Positions 33,415 to 45,550 of a DNA stretch of 64,000 bases are shown here, in pieces (the first letter of the stretch is position 1; each line of letters begins with the position of its first letter). Both the position numbers and the translations under genes were made by a program. Source of the DNA: Guadua angustifolia. Its lineage: Eukaryota > Streptophyta > Magnoliopsida > Poales > Poaceae. The stretch covers positions 1 through 64,000 of the forward strand of contig JAYEVE010000828.1 of assembly GCA_036346375.1 (NCBI GenBank). The letters are read 5' to 3'. A model generated the notes under the pieces. That model made no database searches and was not told the origin of the DNA. It worked only from the letters and a program-made list of their open reading frames with translations.

Positions 33415-34630
33415 TTCTATCTCGGATTGTGAGTCATCAGGAAAGGGTAGTAGATGGAGTGAAGAGGCAACCTCGAATCCATGGGTTAAGAAATGGCTAT
33501 GGTTCTCCAAGATGCTCTATGGGCAACAGTAAATGTGACCAAAATTTTTGCTGCATGTAGACACGAAGAAACATGTCGAAGGGAAGCAAATGTGAGCATC
33601 ACAGTTAAAAGATAGCTTTGGCGCTCAGTGGCCGACCACCTCCCATTGCATGCCTTCGGGCCGCCCTATCAAATCAACTGCAAGGGGTTATTTGAAATCA
33701 ACTTTCTTTTGTTAGTGTTCTATCCAGATAATTTTTTCAATAATTTCTTGGTATTTTTCGAACTTGATAACTTGTCCACTCTGATAGATATACAGATTAT
33801 GACATTTGCGCTAAACAGCTCAGTAGATTTCTTAAACAATGACTTGATTTAAACAGGTGCTTGGAATTTGTATGCTTCGATGAATTGATTTAAACATTTA
33901 TCTATTGCACATTCAGAGTGAACATTATTATTCAAATAAGGTTAATACTCGTTGCAAATAATTTTTTATCGCAAATTGAGTTTCCGTTACATCACACGGG
34001 TACATAGCTACTTTTTTTATTGATTATTAGTGTTGATTGGTGTAGCCACATCATCAACTACATGGGTCTGTGGACACTACATCAGTGAAAAAATGGGCCA
34101 CATCAACGCCAAGTCAGTCAAAATCACCTCAATTTAGGTTGAGGGGGTAAATTGGACGGTTTTGAGAGTTTGAGGTTGTAAAGTAGACTGTTTCATTATT
34201 ATTCAAGGTTAAAAATCGAATCGAGACTAAAGTTCAAGATTATAAATTGGACTTATCCCGTTGATATGTCAATGTTCTGGATAACTCTTTTTGTTTCTTT
34301 CCTTTTGAAACTAGTGATTAGCTCTGATTAGGTCACGAGAGGTACATCCGTCATGAATATGGTTGGTCCCTTCTCTTGCCAGCAGATTAATCATGCCTGG
34401 AGCTAATTTCTGTTCGCAAAATGACTTGAAGCCTGAAGATCCCTATTATCAGTAATCAACTAGCTAGGCAACAGAACTGTGTAGCATTTGTTGCCACCAA
34501 CCAATATATGCCCACAGTTGGTCTTTGTATCCATCTACTTAAGGTCTATTCGCTACCATATAAAGTCGCCACCTTCTCTCCAGCCATTTCTCGTGCTCAA
34601 ACGTATCGTCACAAATGCATCACACATTTA
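33415..34630 (+). repeat. segmental duplication, copy B
   Basis: Counterpart of 27276-28285, about 6.2 kb away in the same orientation. It begins at the region of site 6 and runs through the leader block of unit 7. Copy B is about 200 bp longer because of internal insertions (for example around 33960-34260). Confidence 0.75.
33422..33443 (+). promoter_or_regulatory. candidate miR2118 target site 6
   Basis: Core GTGAGTCATCAGGAA preceded by CTCGGATT. 4 mismatches, no wobbles. One mismatch falls opposite miRNA position 10, next to the scissile bond, so slicing may be impaired. Seed side ATCAGGAA is perfect. Confidence 0.5.
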
Positions 34631-34788
34631 CATTGGCGAAATTGGTAAATTCACCTGCTGTGATGTGTCTCAAGTCTACAAAATGTGTCATATCCGTAGT
34701 TACTCATGAAGCGCTGACATCTTGCTTTACTTGGTTAATATGTTTCTGCAGGATATATACATGATTTTGGGTTGGGAGGTATCAGGAG
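34511..34788 (+). ncRNA. 5' part of candidate 21-PHAS precursor, unit 7, with predicted intron
   Basis: Leader block GTTGGTCTTTGTATCCATC (34517-34535) and CAAACGTATCGTCACAAATG (34599-34618). A predicted intron 34645-34751 (107 bp) has donor ATTG|GTAAATTCAC and acceptor TATGTTTCTGCAG, and its sequence aligns with the predicted introns at 63360-63468 and 40631-40706. Exon 2 would begin GATATATACATGATTTTGGG, leading into the miR2118 site 15 nt downstream. The longest open frames are not shared between paralogues, so it is non-coding. Confidence 0.6.
34767..34788 (+). promoter_or_regulatory. candidate miR2118 target site 7
   Basis: Core GTTGGGAGGTATCAGGAG. 2 mismatches and 3 wobbles. Cleavage position and seed paired. 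Together with sites 1 and 3 it is the best in the window. Confidence 0.68.
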
Positions 34789-36258
34789 AAAACACGAGAG
34801 GTATATATGAATAGCTTGCTAGACTGCAGCAACTGTCCGCTTGTTGCACATGGCAATCCCACGTCCGTTGCAATAAGAAGCCGGCAAGAATGCATCCTAT
34901 TATGTCGATGTAGATAGAGTTATTTCCGCGGGATCGAAAATTTGAGCTAACAATATAGATTAGTTGCATGTCTGTCAAAATCTAACACTTGTGGATCAGC
35001 CATCCTTGGCAAGCGACATTCCCTTTTTCCTAGCAGAGTCAAGCAGAATTTTTTTTGATTTGTTATTAATAAATCGAATTTGCTTGCAACCTGTCCTTTC
35101 ATTAGTATGAGTTCATTAACCACGTAAAGGCGATCCATCTTGACGACGAATTCCATGAAAAAAATCACTAAAGAAATACCACTCCTAGAAGAACATTTAC
35201 ACTGCAATTTGGACAGAAATGGAGTCATTAGGTTAAGATCCTAGGTAGAAACTGACGATATTTTAGTAGGTAAATTAATGCCTTAGATAGCGACAGAATC
35301 ATGGTATGTAGTGGAAGCAGGATTACTGCAGTGCATATTTGGTCTTGAGGTATCCACCTCAAAGTAAACTTCTCTCAAACTATATATAGGTGGAAGAGGA
35401 TACCTTATCGATGTGAAATGGATCCAAAGGGACCCCCTAGACAAATGGTTTGTGTATATATTTTTACAGAAACTTCAAATCAATGTTTGGCATAAAGTAA
35501 TTGGAAGACATGGGAATAAGGGGATCATTTCCAAAATTTTGCGGATGATTTGACCAACCTTGCTCCCATCACATTTAGATGCTACTACCGTACTTTTCAG
35601 AGGATTAGCTTTTTGCACATTTAGATGCTACTACCGTACTTTCCAGAGAGGATTAACTTCGAACCATATTTATCTAGCAGTAGATCCTTTAGATTCAACC
35701 TCAACTATTATGTCATAGCCTCGGACCATTGGCAACAAACATTATGAAACTGCACAAAGAGTTAAACAAACTTTACAACATTACACGGAACTTCAAGACA
35801 TTATCGCAATTCTTGGGTTCAATAACTCATGAGAGTAGACACCCTCAAGATGCTACCACTCCTAGCCAGCCATGAATCTCGATAAGGGAGAGAAAAGATC
35901 TTCACCTCGTATCAATTAGTGTGTAAACAGGACACTCAGATATTAAAAACGTACCTACTATCAAATAACACAGGACCCTCATGGTCGGCTATGTGCTGCA
36001 CTTCAACGTACTCCTGATCTGCTACATCCTCCATAACCTTCACATCCTCTACTCTAGCCCTCTGCTAAGTCCCAGTTTCACCTACCACCATTGAGCTACC
36101 GTAATTATCACGTTCTTAGGGACATAGACATCTGCACTCTAAGGCAGTCATAGTACTTCCAGCATTGCTACATCGTTCTGTAACAATACGAGGCAAGCAA
36201 CATTTCCTATTAGTATATTTTACACGTCTCTCTATGCTTGTACGGAATGTTGATAATC
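34789..36258. other. no protein gene recognised; downstream body of unit 7
   Basis: The piece AGTCAAGCAGAATTTTTTTT at about 35037-35056 aligns with AAGTCAAGCTAGAATTTTTTT downstream of site 1 (2697-2717), showing that the paralogy extends beyond the target sites. Short duplicated words lie at 35575-35645 (TAGATGCTACTACCGTACTT twice). A minus-strand frame at 34947-35228 has no domain I recognise. Confidence 0.5.
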
Positions 36259-36280
36259 TCGGACCGGGAAGCATCAGGAG
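36259..36280 (+). promoter_or_regulatory. candidate miR2118 target site 8
   Basis: Core CGGGAAGCATCAGGAG preceded by CTCGGAC. 4 mismatches and 1 wobble. The G-to-A change lies opposite miRNA position 11 beside the scissile bond, so it may be a decayed site. Followed by GATGAAGTGAAGAGC, resembling sequence after sites 2 and 6. Confidence 0.5.
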
Positions 36281-36672
36281 ATGGGGTGTGATGAAGTGAA
36301 GAGCTTAAATTGCATCCGGACCCAATGGTATCAGTTGATATGATCTTATTATGTCAACATAATTTAATGCAGGGACCTCCGTTGTGGATATCATCATCCA
36401 TCCAAAATGAAACCACTGAAAATCATCCCTTGGAGCTGTACATTGTAACAGAAGAATTCCCCTTCAGACCTGATTTGGGAAACCTATTCCTAACCAAGAT
36501 CTCTTGTGGGTGGATCGAGATATAGGTTTCTCTTAGAGTTACTAGCCATTAATTAAAATCCTGGACCATCCATGAAAATCTCGATCAGAAATGGACTTCC
36601 CAAACCAGCTCTTAATAAAAAAGGAGAAGTCCTTTTGTGGCAAAACCGCTATATAGGTTCCTCTTAGAGTTA

Positions 36673-37025
36673 GGCTATTCACAGTGTATTGTATCTTGCC
36701 ACAATATTCAAAGCTGCCATGTCATATAATATTATAGAAGGTACAACTATCCCAATGTATGATATCATGGATTGTTTCTTAGTCTCCACAAGATAATTAA
36801 ATACTAGATGTGTATGAGAGTATGAATTGTGGACCACTTAGATGATTCAAGTTTCAATGTCTATGATTTCGTGCCCAAGTGATATCTTCCTCAAGATACA
36901 GCTTTCTTCTCTCCCCTCTTAACTCTCTTGCCACATCATCAAAAATACTTATGTGGCATGCATTAAATGGGTATGTTTTATCTAAAAGAATTAAATGGGT
37001 ATGCTACTATGCACTAGGAATAGCC
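36673..37025. mobile_element. Tourist-like (PIF/Harbinger) MITE
   Basis: Ends GGCTATTCACAGTG (left) and GGCTATTCCTAGTG (right, reverse-complemented). A TTA target duplication lies at 36670-36672 and 37026-37028. 353 bp, AT-rich, non-coding. All three features fit Tourist-type MITEs. Confidence 0.88.
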
Positions 37026-37639
37026 TTACTACTACCATTAATTACAACAGATCTATAGAACCTTTGGGCTGGCACGATTTACAATAAAAGGTTTCATGAG
37101 TTCACTTGTACTTCCTCTTAATGACCCGACAAAAAAAAACAATGAAGAGCCAGGCAAATCATTAACATATGCTCTACAACTTTTCATAGTTCTAAGTTCT
37201 AACTGTGCGAAACAACCATTGCTCTCTTTTATATCCCTCATCTCCTCCGTCCTTACTCTAGTTGAACCATACTGTTTTTCCTGGCTCTGCTTTTTTTTTT
37301 CTTTTCTCACCACTTCACATCTTTGTTCTTCCTAAGAACATGTGGCCTTCTTGTGGCAAGAAAAGCTTAGATCACTATACAAGTTTGTGTGCGGTTGAGG
37401 CGAAGCATAGGTTGGTTGGAATTAATAGAACCGTAAATAAACCTTTTATTTTATAAATATGCTGTAGAGGTCTCCCTCTACAGTTACATGCATGTAAAAT
37501 AAGAACAGATGTGAACTCTTTTTTTTTTGGATTGAAACTGCTGCATGTTGTTCATGCAGCACCTCGTTTTTAGTTCTGCAGTTATATAGTAAGTAGGTCG
37601 ATCTATGTTTTCTACTTATGGTTTCTTCCTTCGAAATTG

Positions 37640-37850
37640 TGTGAGATACATCATCGACCTGTTTGGTTACTTCTTGCTAGCATATCAATTAGGAGTCACA
37701 AACAGTGCTATAACTTTACTTTTGCAAAAATGGCTCGAGACCTGAAGGCATCTATTGTCACTAATAAGTTAGACAGCTGCTAGTACTACACTGCATTTGG
37801 TCATAATCTATTAATTGCCAGCAATCAATACTAGATAGAATAGCGTGCTA
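37640..37850 (+). promoter_or_regulatory. partial copy of the PHAS promoter-side block
   Basis: ACATCATCGACCTGTTTGGTT, the AGTTAGACAGCTGC region and GCCAGCAATCAATACTAG align with 28040-28140 and 34340-34500. The leader block itself (GTCTTTGTATCCATC) is not found after it. Probably a truncated PHAS unit. The next miR2118 motif is at 40722. Positions 37026-37639 and 37851-38214 show no other feature. Confidence 0.5.
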
Positions 37851-38214
37851 CGCCACATCGCACAAATCTCACTCTGGAGTTTTCTATTGCAAAAATGGTG
37901 GAAGGATCTAAATGTAATTTAAAATATTTCGAACCTAAAGAAATAACCGGACCTAAACGTAACTTTAAATCTTTCGGGTTTAGAAAACCGGCGCCCGAGT
38001 TGAATTTGCAGAACTACAGGGTCTTTTTGGCAAAATAACCGGTGAAAAGACCTGTTCGTGATTTCAAATTTTCTGAAGGATTTTTTCACAAAAAAAGTAC
38101 ATTGTGGCTTGAGAGGTCTCCAAATATTCTCAGCATAAGGTATAAATATTATATTATGTGTGCCTACAACTAATAGTCCTTTATTCATCTGCATACATTT
38201 TCTACCGGCATATA

Positions 38215-39112
38215 TATATATATATATATACTACCGTATATAAAGACCGAAGGATTCCGAGACGCTCAGCGCTCCACGTCACCTTGTGGGCCTCGTGGCC
38301 GCGCGTCCTACCGGCACGTCGCGCACGCGAACAGCATTTCGCTTGCCTGTGCGTACGGCTGGCTCGGCGTTGAGCCACGTCGCCCGCGTGGCTCAGCTTG
38401 TTGCCAACCTCAAGTATTTTATCGCGGTCAGCTCTCGCGTCCAACCACGCAGCGCAGTGGTGAAGTCCCTCGACTGCAACCCAGCGACCAGCGTTCGATT
38501 CTCCACCCGCGCGCCTGGCCATGTTTTTGGCTGGTCGACGCGCGGCATGTCCTTCCGTTTGTTTTCCCGGCGCGTGACGTGCGGTCCCTTCGTTTTCTTT
38601 CGTTGGCATGTCCTTCGTTTCCTTCCCGCCCTTTTGATTGGCATTGAGAGATGCTTGCTTTCTTTTCTCATCGAGTTACTAAATTATCCTGCTTTCTTTT
38701 GCTCCAGTTGGAAAAGTTCAAGAACTATGACAAAACTTGTTATAACAGATGTTGAAGCCCTTTCAGTTGTTCCATTGTTTCTCGAACTTCTTAGTTTTAT
38801 TCTAATATCTTCGATTATTTCTTCTGATCAATAACTTTCCGCTCTATCTCCTTAATAAATATTCGTTTCTTACTTTTACATCCTGTTCAAGATCATAATA
38901 TTAGTTTTTGTAACTTGGCGCTGCACAACAAGAGGAACTCTCGCTACCGCACCCGCGACCCGAAGTTCGACTTCGCTTGCCCACGCGCTTGGCCCGCCTC
39001 ATTTTTTCCCGAGCGACGGTGGCGTGACCACGTGGCTCGGGCGAAAGCAATGCGTGGTGCAACGCAGCTAACGGTGGCGCTTATATTTTGCAAAAAGCCT
39101 GCTTTTTTGTGA
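38215..39112. other. GC-rich island of unknown origin
   Basis: Base composition rises sharply after ATATATATACTACCGTATAT and falls again past 39112. CG-rich words (CGCACGCGAACAGC, CGACGGTGGCGTGACCACG) recur near both ends, suggesting one inserted element. A plus-strand frame of 182 codons at 38286-38834 has no domain I recognise and probably follows from the composition. Helitron or hAT origin is possible but no ends were found. Confidence 0.35.
38449..38504 (+). other. tRNA-like Pol III A/B-box arrangement
   Basis: GCAGTGGTGAAGTCC followed about 30 nt later by GCGTTCGATTCTCC, close to the Pol III B box GGTTCGANNCC. The layout resembles a tRNA-derived SINE head or a captured tRNA fragment. 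It does not fold as a complete tRNA as far as I can tell by eye. Confidence 0.35.
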
Positions 39113-39149
39113 AGAAACGCCTAATGTAACATAAAATTATGGAATGGTA

Positions 39150-39800
39150 CTTTCTTTATGTAGAGACCCCAAAACTCATAGATTTTTCCCGAAAAGCCCT
39201 CGAATTTTGTAAAATTACAGATTTATCCTTTTTATTAGAACACCCACATAGCTTTTTTTAGTTCCTCTAAATTCTCTAGAATTACGGAATAATTTTTTTG
39301 TGAAAAAAATTTCAAAGCCGCAGAAAATCTATAAAGTTATAGAAAAGTCTATTTTTTCCCCAAAAGACCCTCGAGGATTTTTCTTGTTTGGATTTTGACA
39401 CCCTGTTTTTTACGCAGGTCACTAAATTTTTTGTGTGCCCTCTAAAGCTTTCAAAACTATTTTTAGTATGTGGCCTTTCTTGGGTGGAGATTTTTCCGGA
39501 ATCCCACAAATTCCGTAAGATTATGGGATAGTCTATTTTTTCCCCTAAAATACCCCAAGACTTCTCCTATTTGGTTTCTAACGCCCTATTTTTTATGCAG
39601 AGTCGCTCAAATTTTTCACAGACCCTCTAGAGCTTTCAAAAATTATTTTTAGCATGACATTTTGTATGTAGAGGCACTCAAATTTTTGCGTTGAACCTTG
39701 GTGCTTCCACAATTTATTTTAAACGCGTCATCCTTAACGTAAAAATTATCCAGAATTTTCAAGATTATATATTGATCCATTTTTTCCTCACAAACTCTCG
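39150..39800. repeat. degenerate tandem repeat, about 185 bp unit
   Basis: Recurring words: AAGTCTATTTTTTCCCCAAA (39342) and TAGTCTATTTTTTCCCCTAA (39528); CTCTAAAGCTTTCAAAACTA (39440) and CTCTAGAGCTTTCAAAAATT (39624); TATGTAGAGRCNCYC-type words. At least three degenerate units, non-coding. Confidence 0.65.
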
Positions 39801-39863
39801 TAACTCACGTAATTTTCACTGCTTTTCTTGTATTACTATGCGATCATGGCATGCCGTCACGTG

Positions 39864-39978
<115 letters not shown>

Positions 39979-40630
39979 TCTGCAAGAAGCTTCCCACTTT
40001 TCTATCCATTCTAGTCCCCACATATATCTGATCACTTCTCGGTCCCCGTTAAGTACTCATCGTCTATGTTTCCTAGAGAGAATGGATTTCACGAAACTTC
40101 CATCTGTTGTGGGAGTGGTCCCACCAACCTGTACTTCGGCGTGTGGTTGCAGCACAAGGAGGACCCCATCACACCACCGTTAGATCTAGTCATCGGGTGC
40201 CAATAGCCACTGGATCTGACTGGGTCCAATAGATCATGCCCATGGAGGAGCACACCATGCGCTACCCAACAAAGCTGGCATGGAGCAACATATGGAAGCT
40301 GGTAGAGGCAAAAAGACTTCAATGGCCCAGGTACTGCAGCACTTTAAGGAGGCACTCTTGTAATCCGTCGGCCCTCTATGGCACTATAAATAAGTCCTCA
40401 TGGGCATCATTTTAAGGGCCGGAACACTTGTATTCTTTAGATACTCGTATATCTGAGCTTTCTTCGTACTCTTTACGCCTCAACAAAACTCTAGGATCCC
40501 GAAAGCCCCCATTCTACTGTCGGCCTTGTATCCACAACACAATCACTGAATGAAGAAAAAAAAAGAGAAGATATGAGAAATGTGAGACGGAATGGTTCTC
40601 TCTATTGTTCACATATGAAAAACGGATAGG

Positions 40631-40743
40631 GTAAACTCAGTTTTTCCTACCTGTAGGAACTCATGAGATGTTAATATATTGCTTAACAATTGCTTTATTT
40701 CTATAGGATATATGCACAGTTTCAGGTTGGGAGGTATTAGGAG
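40631..40743 (+). ncRNA. intron and exon-2 start of candidate 21-PHAS precursor, unit 9
   Basis: A predicted intron 40631-40706 (76 bp) with donor ATAGG|GTAAACTCAG and acceptor TTATTTCTATAG contains CTCATGAGATGTTAATATATTGC, matching CTCATGAAGCGCTGACATC of the unit 7 intron. Exon 2 begins GATATATGCACAGTTTCAGG, the same start as unit 7, and the site follows after 15 nt. A TATAAATAAG word at 40385-40394 could be the TATA box, but the leader block is not clearly conserved. Confidence 0.5.
40722..40743 (+). promoter_or_regulatory. candidate miR2118 target site 9
   Basis: Core GTTGGGAGGTATTAGGAG. 3 mismatches and 4 wobbles, cleavage position paired. Confidence 0.58.
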
Positions 40744-41769
40744 AAAAACAAAAGGTATAACAAAGAGCAAACTTCAGATTATCTATTGGCTACATAATTA
40801 GTGTGGAATATTCTCGATGCAATATTTATTTAGTAGCAATAGGGAACCATGATGATAAAACAATGTGGTATAGATGACCGACACTATAACCCACACTGTT
40901 CCTTTAAAAGAAAAAAAAAGAAAACCCCACACTGTTGCCAAGAGACAGATCACATGCATGCCCAAGAGAAGCCAGCAATGGTATGGGAAAAGTTAAGTGG
41001 ATGCTGCCAAAATTATCTTCAGAAATAAAAGCCAAGGAGAAGTGTTGTGAGGTAAGTTGCATGAGTGGCTGACCACATGCTTGAACAAATGAATTCCACT
41101 ACATATATCATACTATGGCATTTTGTCGATGTAATTAAACGTGAGTTGAAATTTTTTGGATGTAATTAATTTTTAAGTAATATATGCTCCCAGAAAGATA
41201 TGTTAGTTCCTGTTAAGCTTTCAGCTAGTGAACCCTTCTAATTTTTAGTGCCCATAAGGTTCTGCCCTGTTACAACAAATTATGATAGCACGCATAGTTT
41301 TGAAAAATTGAATTGTAACATAATAATAATACAAAACACAATTACTGTCCTAGCTCCATTTATTTAACCCAACTACTGATCCCATTCTTTATATAACTAA
41401 TGTTCTTGTTAGTCATCATGGTCTTGGGAATATAGAAATATGCAGAAGCTGATATATAGGGTAAATCATGGCCTACAAGGCTTCAAGAGATGGGAGGTGA
41501 TGCTATGAGGAGCTTGTATGGGATCCATCATGAAAAGGGGGCACAACTAGCGCTGGGAGTTGAGCTAGGTATGATGGGCTGCGGACCACAATAGGCCGTG
41601 CCATGTTGGCACAATTAGGCATCAGTGAGACCTAGGCACGGCCGACAGCATGCAAAGCAGCCCTCATGTTGGGCTAGCATGAGCATGGCACACTGACAAG
41701 GGAGCCATGGGTGGCAGTGGACAGAGTCTATGGAGACGGTGGCACAGGCGCAAAAGAGGGTTTGGCAGG
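40744..41769. other. no gene recognised
   Basis: Likely the body of unit 9 up to about 41450. From 41530 the sequence has words such as GGCCGTGCCATG and GCATGAGCATGGCAC, like the region 47330-47470 on the far side of the LTR element at 41770-46968. Both are probably parts of one older element into which that LTR element inserted. Confidence 0.45.
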
Positions 41770-42673
41770 TGATGAAACTTTTGGCTCAATCTTCCGATGA
41801 GAGAGATAACTACAATTGATCAATGTGACGTTGATGATGAGGCTGCTTGACCGAGACAATTAAGTCCTTCCTATAATTGCTACATTACACCCTTTATCGT
41901 TATCAACCATGTCCAATAGAGTTGACCTTTCCTGCAAGCAATCGAGAATCAAGAAAGAAAGAAATAAGTGCAAACTGAATTGGATGATGGAAGATGAAGT
42001 TTTATTGAATAATAGAAGGGCTTGAAGTCGCCGTAGTTGGTCTAGTCGATAAAAGTACACAACTGATGTTTTCTGAACAAAAAATAATCTAAATAAGCCT
42101 AAGTACTAAAAGTAGTGGCCACAAAGGTTATAAGGAGGTGATGACTAAGGAGGAGTTGTCCTAGGGTTATGCACCAACAAGGGTGTGCACACAACCTGAG
42201 CTTGCATCCAAATATCATTACAAGGCCCAAGTTGGCCCAACAGGTGATACGGCACCTCTCTTTGATAATTGTGACATGTAGAAAATAAATCTGATGGTGG
42301 GGCCAGATCTGTTGGAAAGGTCTCGTCGTAGGCTTTCAATCAAGTACTCTAACACCTCTAACAGACTTTGTATGTAAAAGTTATGATTGTTTTAAATCAG
42401 GGTTATCATGTTGACTATGAATTTGACTAGAATTAAAGGATGGTCTATTTGGACTTGTTGTGGTAGTAGTGCTGCTCCCCTCACCTTGGTTACTGAATAG
42501 AATAACATCACATGACTTTGATAACAATACATCCTAAATAGGAAAATTATAAACTCCTAGAAAAGAGTTTACCTGATAATTCAACTATCATGCATGTGTC
42601 CTCATCAAAGATCCTTGCCTAGCATCTTTGCGGAGGAGTGTTGTTTGTATGCAAGGAAGTGATGTCCCCATCA
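41770..42673 (-). repeat. 3' LTR of the 41.8-47 kb element
   Basis: 904 bp, aligned along its length with 46105-46968. Shared words include GATAACTACAATT, CCTTTCCTGCAAGCAATCGA and AGAATAACATCACATGACTT. Ends GATGTCCCCATCA. Confidence 0.88.
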
Positions 42674-42690
42674 TCCTCCCCCTTTTGAAT
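42674..42690 (-). promoter_or_regulatory. polypurine tract of the 41.8-47 kb element
   Basis: The minus strand reads CAAAAGGGGGAGGA immediately before the LTR start TGATGGGG. The purine run and its position define the PPT. Confidence 0.75.
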
Positions 42691-42780
42691 TGGAGTCATC
42701 CTCGACTCAAACTCATCTTCTTCTCCCAAGAATGGCTTCAAATTTGCAATGTTAAATGTAGGATTAATCCTCAGTAGGAT

Positions 42781-43636
42781 CAAGGATAACCGACTAGAGG
42801 GGGTGAATAAGAGGTTTTAAAAATCCTTTGGCTCTAACTACAATAAATAATCAAGTAGGCTAGAATTATGATTTTTTGTCAATTAAAGCCTAAATTGTCT
42901 AGGTTTCACTATGTACACCAACAAGCTAAGTCTAAGCAAAATTACAATCCTAAGTCAAGATCAATATGAAAAGCAAGCTAGGAATGCAAATTGCACAAAT
43001 TAAATACAAGTGATCAAACCACAAAAGAGATAAACATAATTTTTATCTTGTGGTCTTGAAGATTTGCCGGTCTCCCCTAATCTATATTGAGGTAGCTTGA
43101 CCAACTCAAGCTGGCTCCTTTGTGTAAATGAGCCTTCCTCAATCACTATGGTAACTCTCCTATGCTTCGGGGAGGCGAGGTTTAGCCTTCACAACTCACT
43201 GGGATTTCTCAGAAGCTTCTTTAAGAAAGTCAACGGTTCTTTCGCCTCCAAGCCATCTAGAAGGCGGTAACCTCCAAGTGTAACAAATCTTGATACTTGT
43301 TTCATCAAGATAGATCAAGTGTATAATGGCTCAAACACTAAATGCAGCACTTGAATGCTCCTATCTCTCTCAAAATAAGAATTTAATGCACAAGGATGAG
43401 TAGGAGACTTGCTAGAGCTCAAATGTATTCAATGAGAGTCCAAGAGTTGCTCTAGTATACAAGTGTAGGGGTATTTATAGCCTTCACTAACAATTCCAAC
43501 CGTTGGGGAGAAATTACATAAAAATTCAGCAATCCTAGTGTTATCACCCATGTAGGGTCGGAAGCACCGGACCCCAACTCAACGGTCAAAGTAGTCGTTG
43601 CTACTGAGGACCGGTACAACCGCCTAGCTAGGACTG
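42781..43636 (-). repeat. Copia (SIRE/Maximus-like) LTR fragment
   Basis: Starts near ACCGACTAGAGGGGGTGAATA, a word typical of grass SIRE-type LTRs. On the minus strand GGCTATAAATACCCCTACAC (about 43470) gives a TATA box. No internal domain is attached. Truncated at 43636 where a Gypsy-2-type LTR begins. Confidence 0.6.
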
Positions 43637-45550
43637 TGTCGGGACCCAAATATGCAATTTTGGACCTTCTATGTATATCGCACTAGTCCAAGATCACGCT
43701 AGTGCACACAGGCTCAACATAGATGAATATCACAATCATATGCAGTGAAAACATAAATAAAGACTCCATATATTAACTATAACTTGTTGAATGACCTTAT
43801 GGTTAACTTATATGATAAAGCCACGCAGGGCTAGACTAGGAATAATAAACTAAGACATTGTAGCGGAAAAGAAAACATAAATTGTGGACACCCAGAAATA
43901 TGAATTGAACCTCACTCGTGCGTTGGACTAATGGTGACACCCATACTCCACTTAAATGTATGTTCACTGCCACCAATAGTCCCGTGAATGGAGTATTAAC
44001 CAGATGGCCCTCACCCAAACAAATATAAGCCACCTAGTTGCACCGTACACACTTACGCAACAGTGAGTTCCGATTCTTTTTCAAACAACCATACCGAGAT
44101 TGAAACCAACCCATCCAAGTGTAGCACATGCCATCCACCTCAGAACCTTGGTATCACCCACACCCACCGAGAGATGTGCATCGCAATAGTCAAGGAATGA
44201 CGACCGCACGTGCACACACATTAGATAGTTGAGAACAATTCTAGGTACCCAGTTATGTGGCCGGCGCTAGTTCCCAAGATCAACTCCTAGTGCCCACATA
44301 TCCCGCATTCGAGATGGACCATTACTCATACACACATGTCTAAGCAGTTGACATAGCATAAACATAGACTAGAAGCTATTACATCTATTTAATGCTACAA
44401 GTATGTGGCCGACCGACCAAATATTACACACAAAAGTAGATCCTAGCAGAAATTAAACATAAAGAAAAAGTAGGACAACGATATACCCATCCATAACCCG
44501 AAGGCAACCAACTAGGAAGAGCCCTAGTTCATCCAAGTAGTCGTTAGACCCCAGTGCGAAGTACGAGTCATCGGGGATCTCTTCTAAACCTTCATCTATA
44601 TATTATAAATTAAGCATCGGTGAGTACACATATGTACTCGCAAGACTATAGTGTATGGAAATAAAATATATGCAAGATTATTAAGCCACTACACTAAGTC
44701 TCATTTTTAGCATAAAGCAGATTTTATTTGTAAGAGAATAGTTCATCAAATGGTAATCAAATTTAAAAGAGCATTTGATATGAAGCTATTAATAGTAAGT
44801 AAAGTTTGATACCATCATTTCATAGCCCTCCATGACCATGAACATCAAATAAATCACAGCCAACCTTGGCTTACAATTACGCTAACCCGTTACAACACGA
44901 TTTCCAAAACCTTTGTAGAAACAAAGCTATACTTGACATTACTTCCCTGAGTTGCTCATGACCATGAGTATAGCTAATTAATTAGATTTAAATCTCTGCA
45001 GAGAGTGTACACTTTACCCACATGACACATTCTAGCAATCAAGTCAACCATGCCTCGTGATACCTATGGTATCCGATTTGCTAGATTGTGACGAAACATT
45101 CAACTAGCTAAAGCCCAGCCTTGCACAACTTGTGATGACATACCCTTACTACGGTGCTGGAAATCTAGACTTGTACATACAATACTAATAATAGTTTATG
45201 CCCCATCGCGTCCTTCCCCCATAGTAAGGTATACACCGTTATATTGGAATGTTTTAACTCCAACACCTCGATAAAGAGAGCACCTACGAGCGATACCGTT
45301 CCCCGGTATGCCCTTACTACTTCAGCCTACCAAAATGCAAGGCTAAACCCTAACTAATCTACTAAGCTAAGGTTATTCCAGACTAACACATGTGGTTGCA
45401 CTCAAATACTTAGGTGGTAGCATCAAGTTCGGTCCTTAATTGACCCGGACGAGAATCTCTCCCTAACTACATGCGAGGTCCCTCCTCACACCTCAAGTGT
45501 AAATAGTAACTCACCCGTGTCTAAACTATAAGTCTTTAAGTTGGATTTTA
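43637..45550 (-). repeat. LTR fragment related to the Gypsy-2 LTR
   Basis: Begins TGTCGGGACCC, like TGTTGGGACCC at 20069, and continues with CACTAGTCCAAGATCACGC. It keeps the same general AT-rich composition for about 1.9 kb. The far end is not defined and no PBS or coding domain follows. The right limit is approximate. Confidence 0.55.

Noticed and set aside
28388..36280. Possible MIR2118 hairpin cluster instead of target loci
   Set aside because: No complementary CCTGATGCCTCCC arm lies within a few hundred bases of any plus-strand motif; only the target-sense strand repeats.
38286..38834. 182-codon plus-strand frame
   Set aside because: No recognisable domain; it spans a GC-rich island and an AT-rich tail and looks compositional.
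41476..41510. GATGGGAGGTGATGC resembling a miR2118 site
   Set aside because: Only the GGGAGG core is shared; the seed side does not pair.
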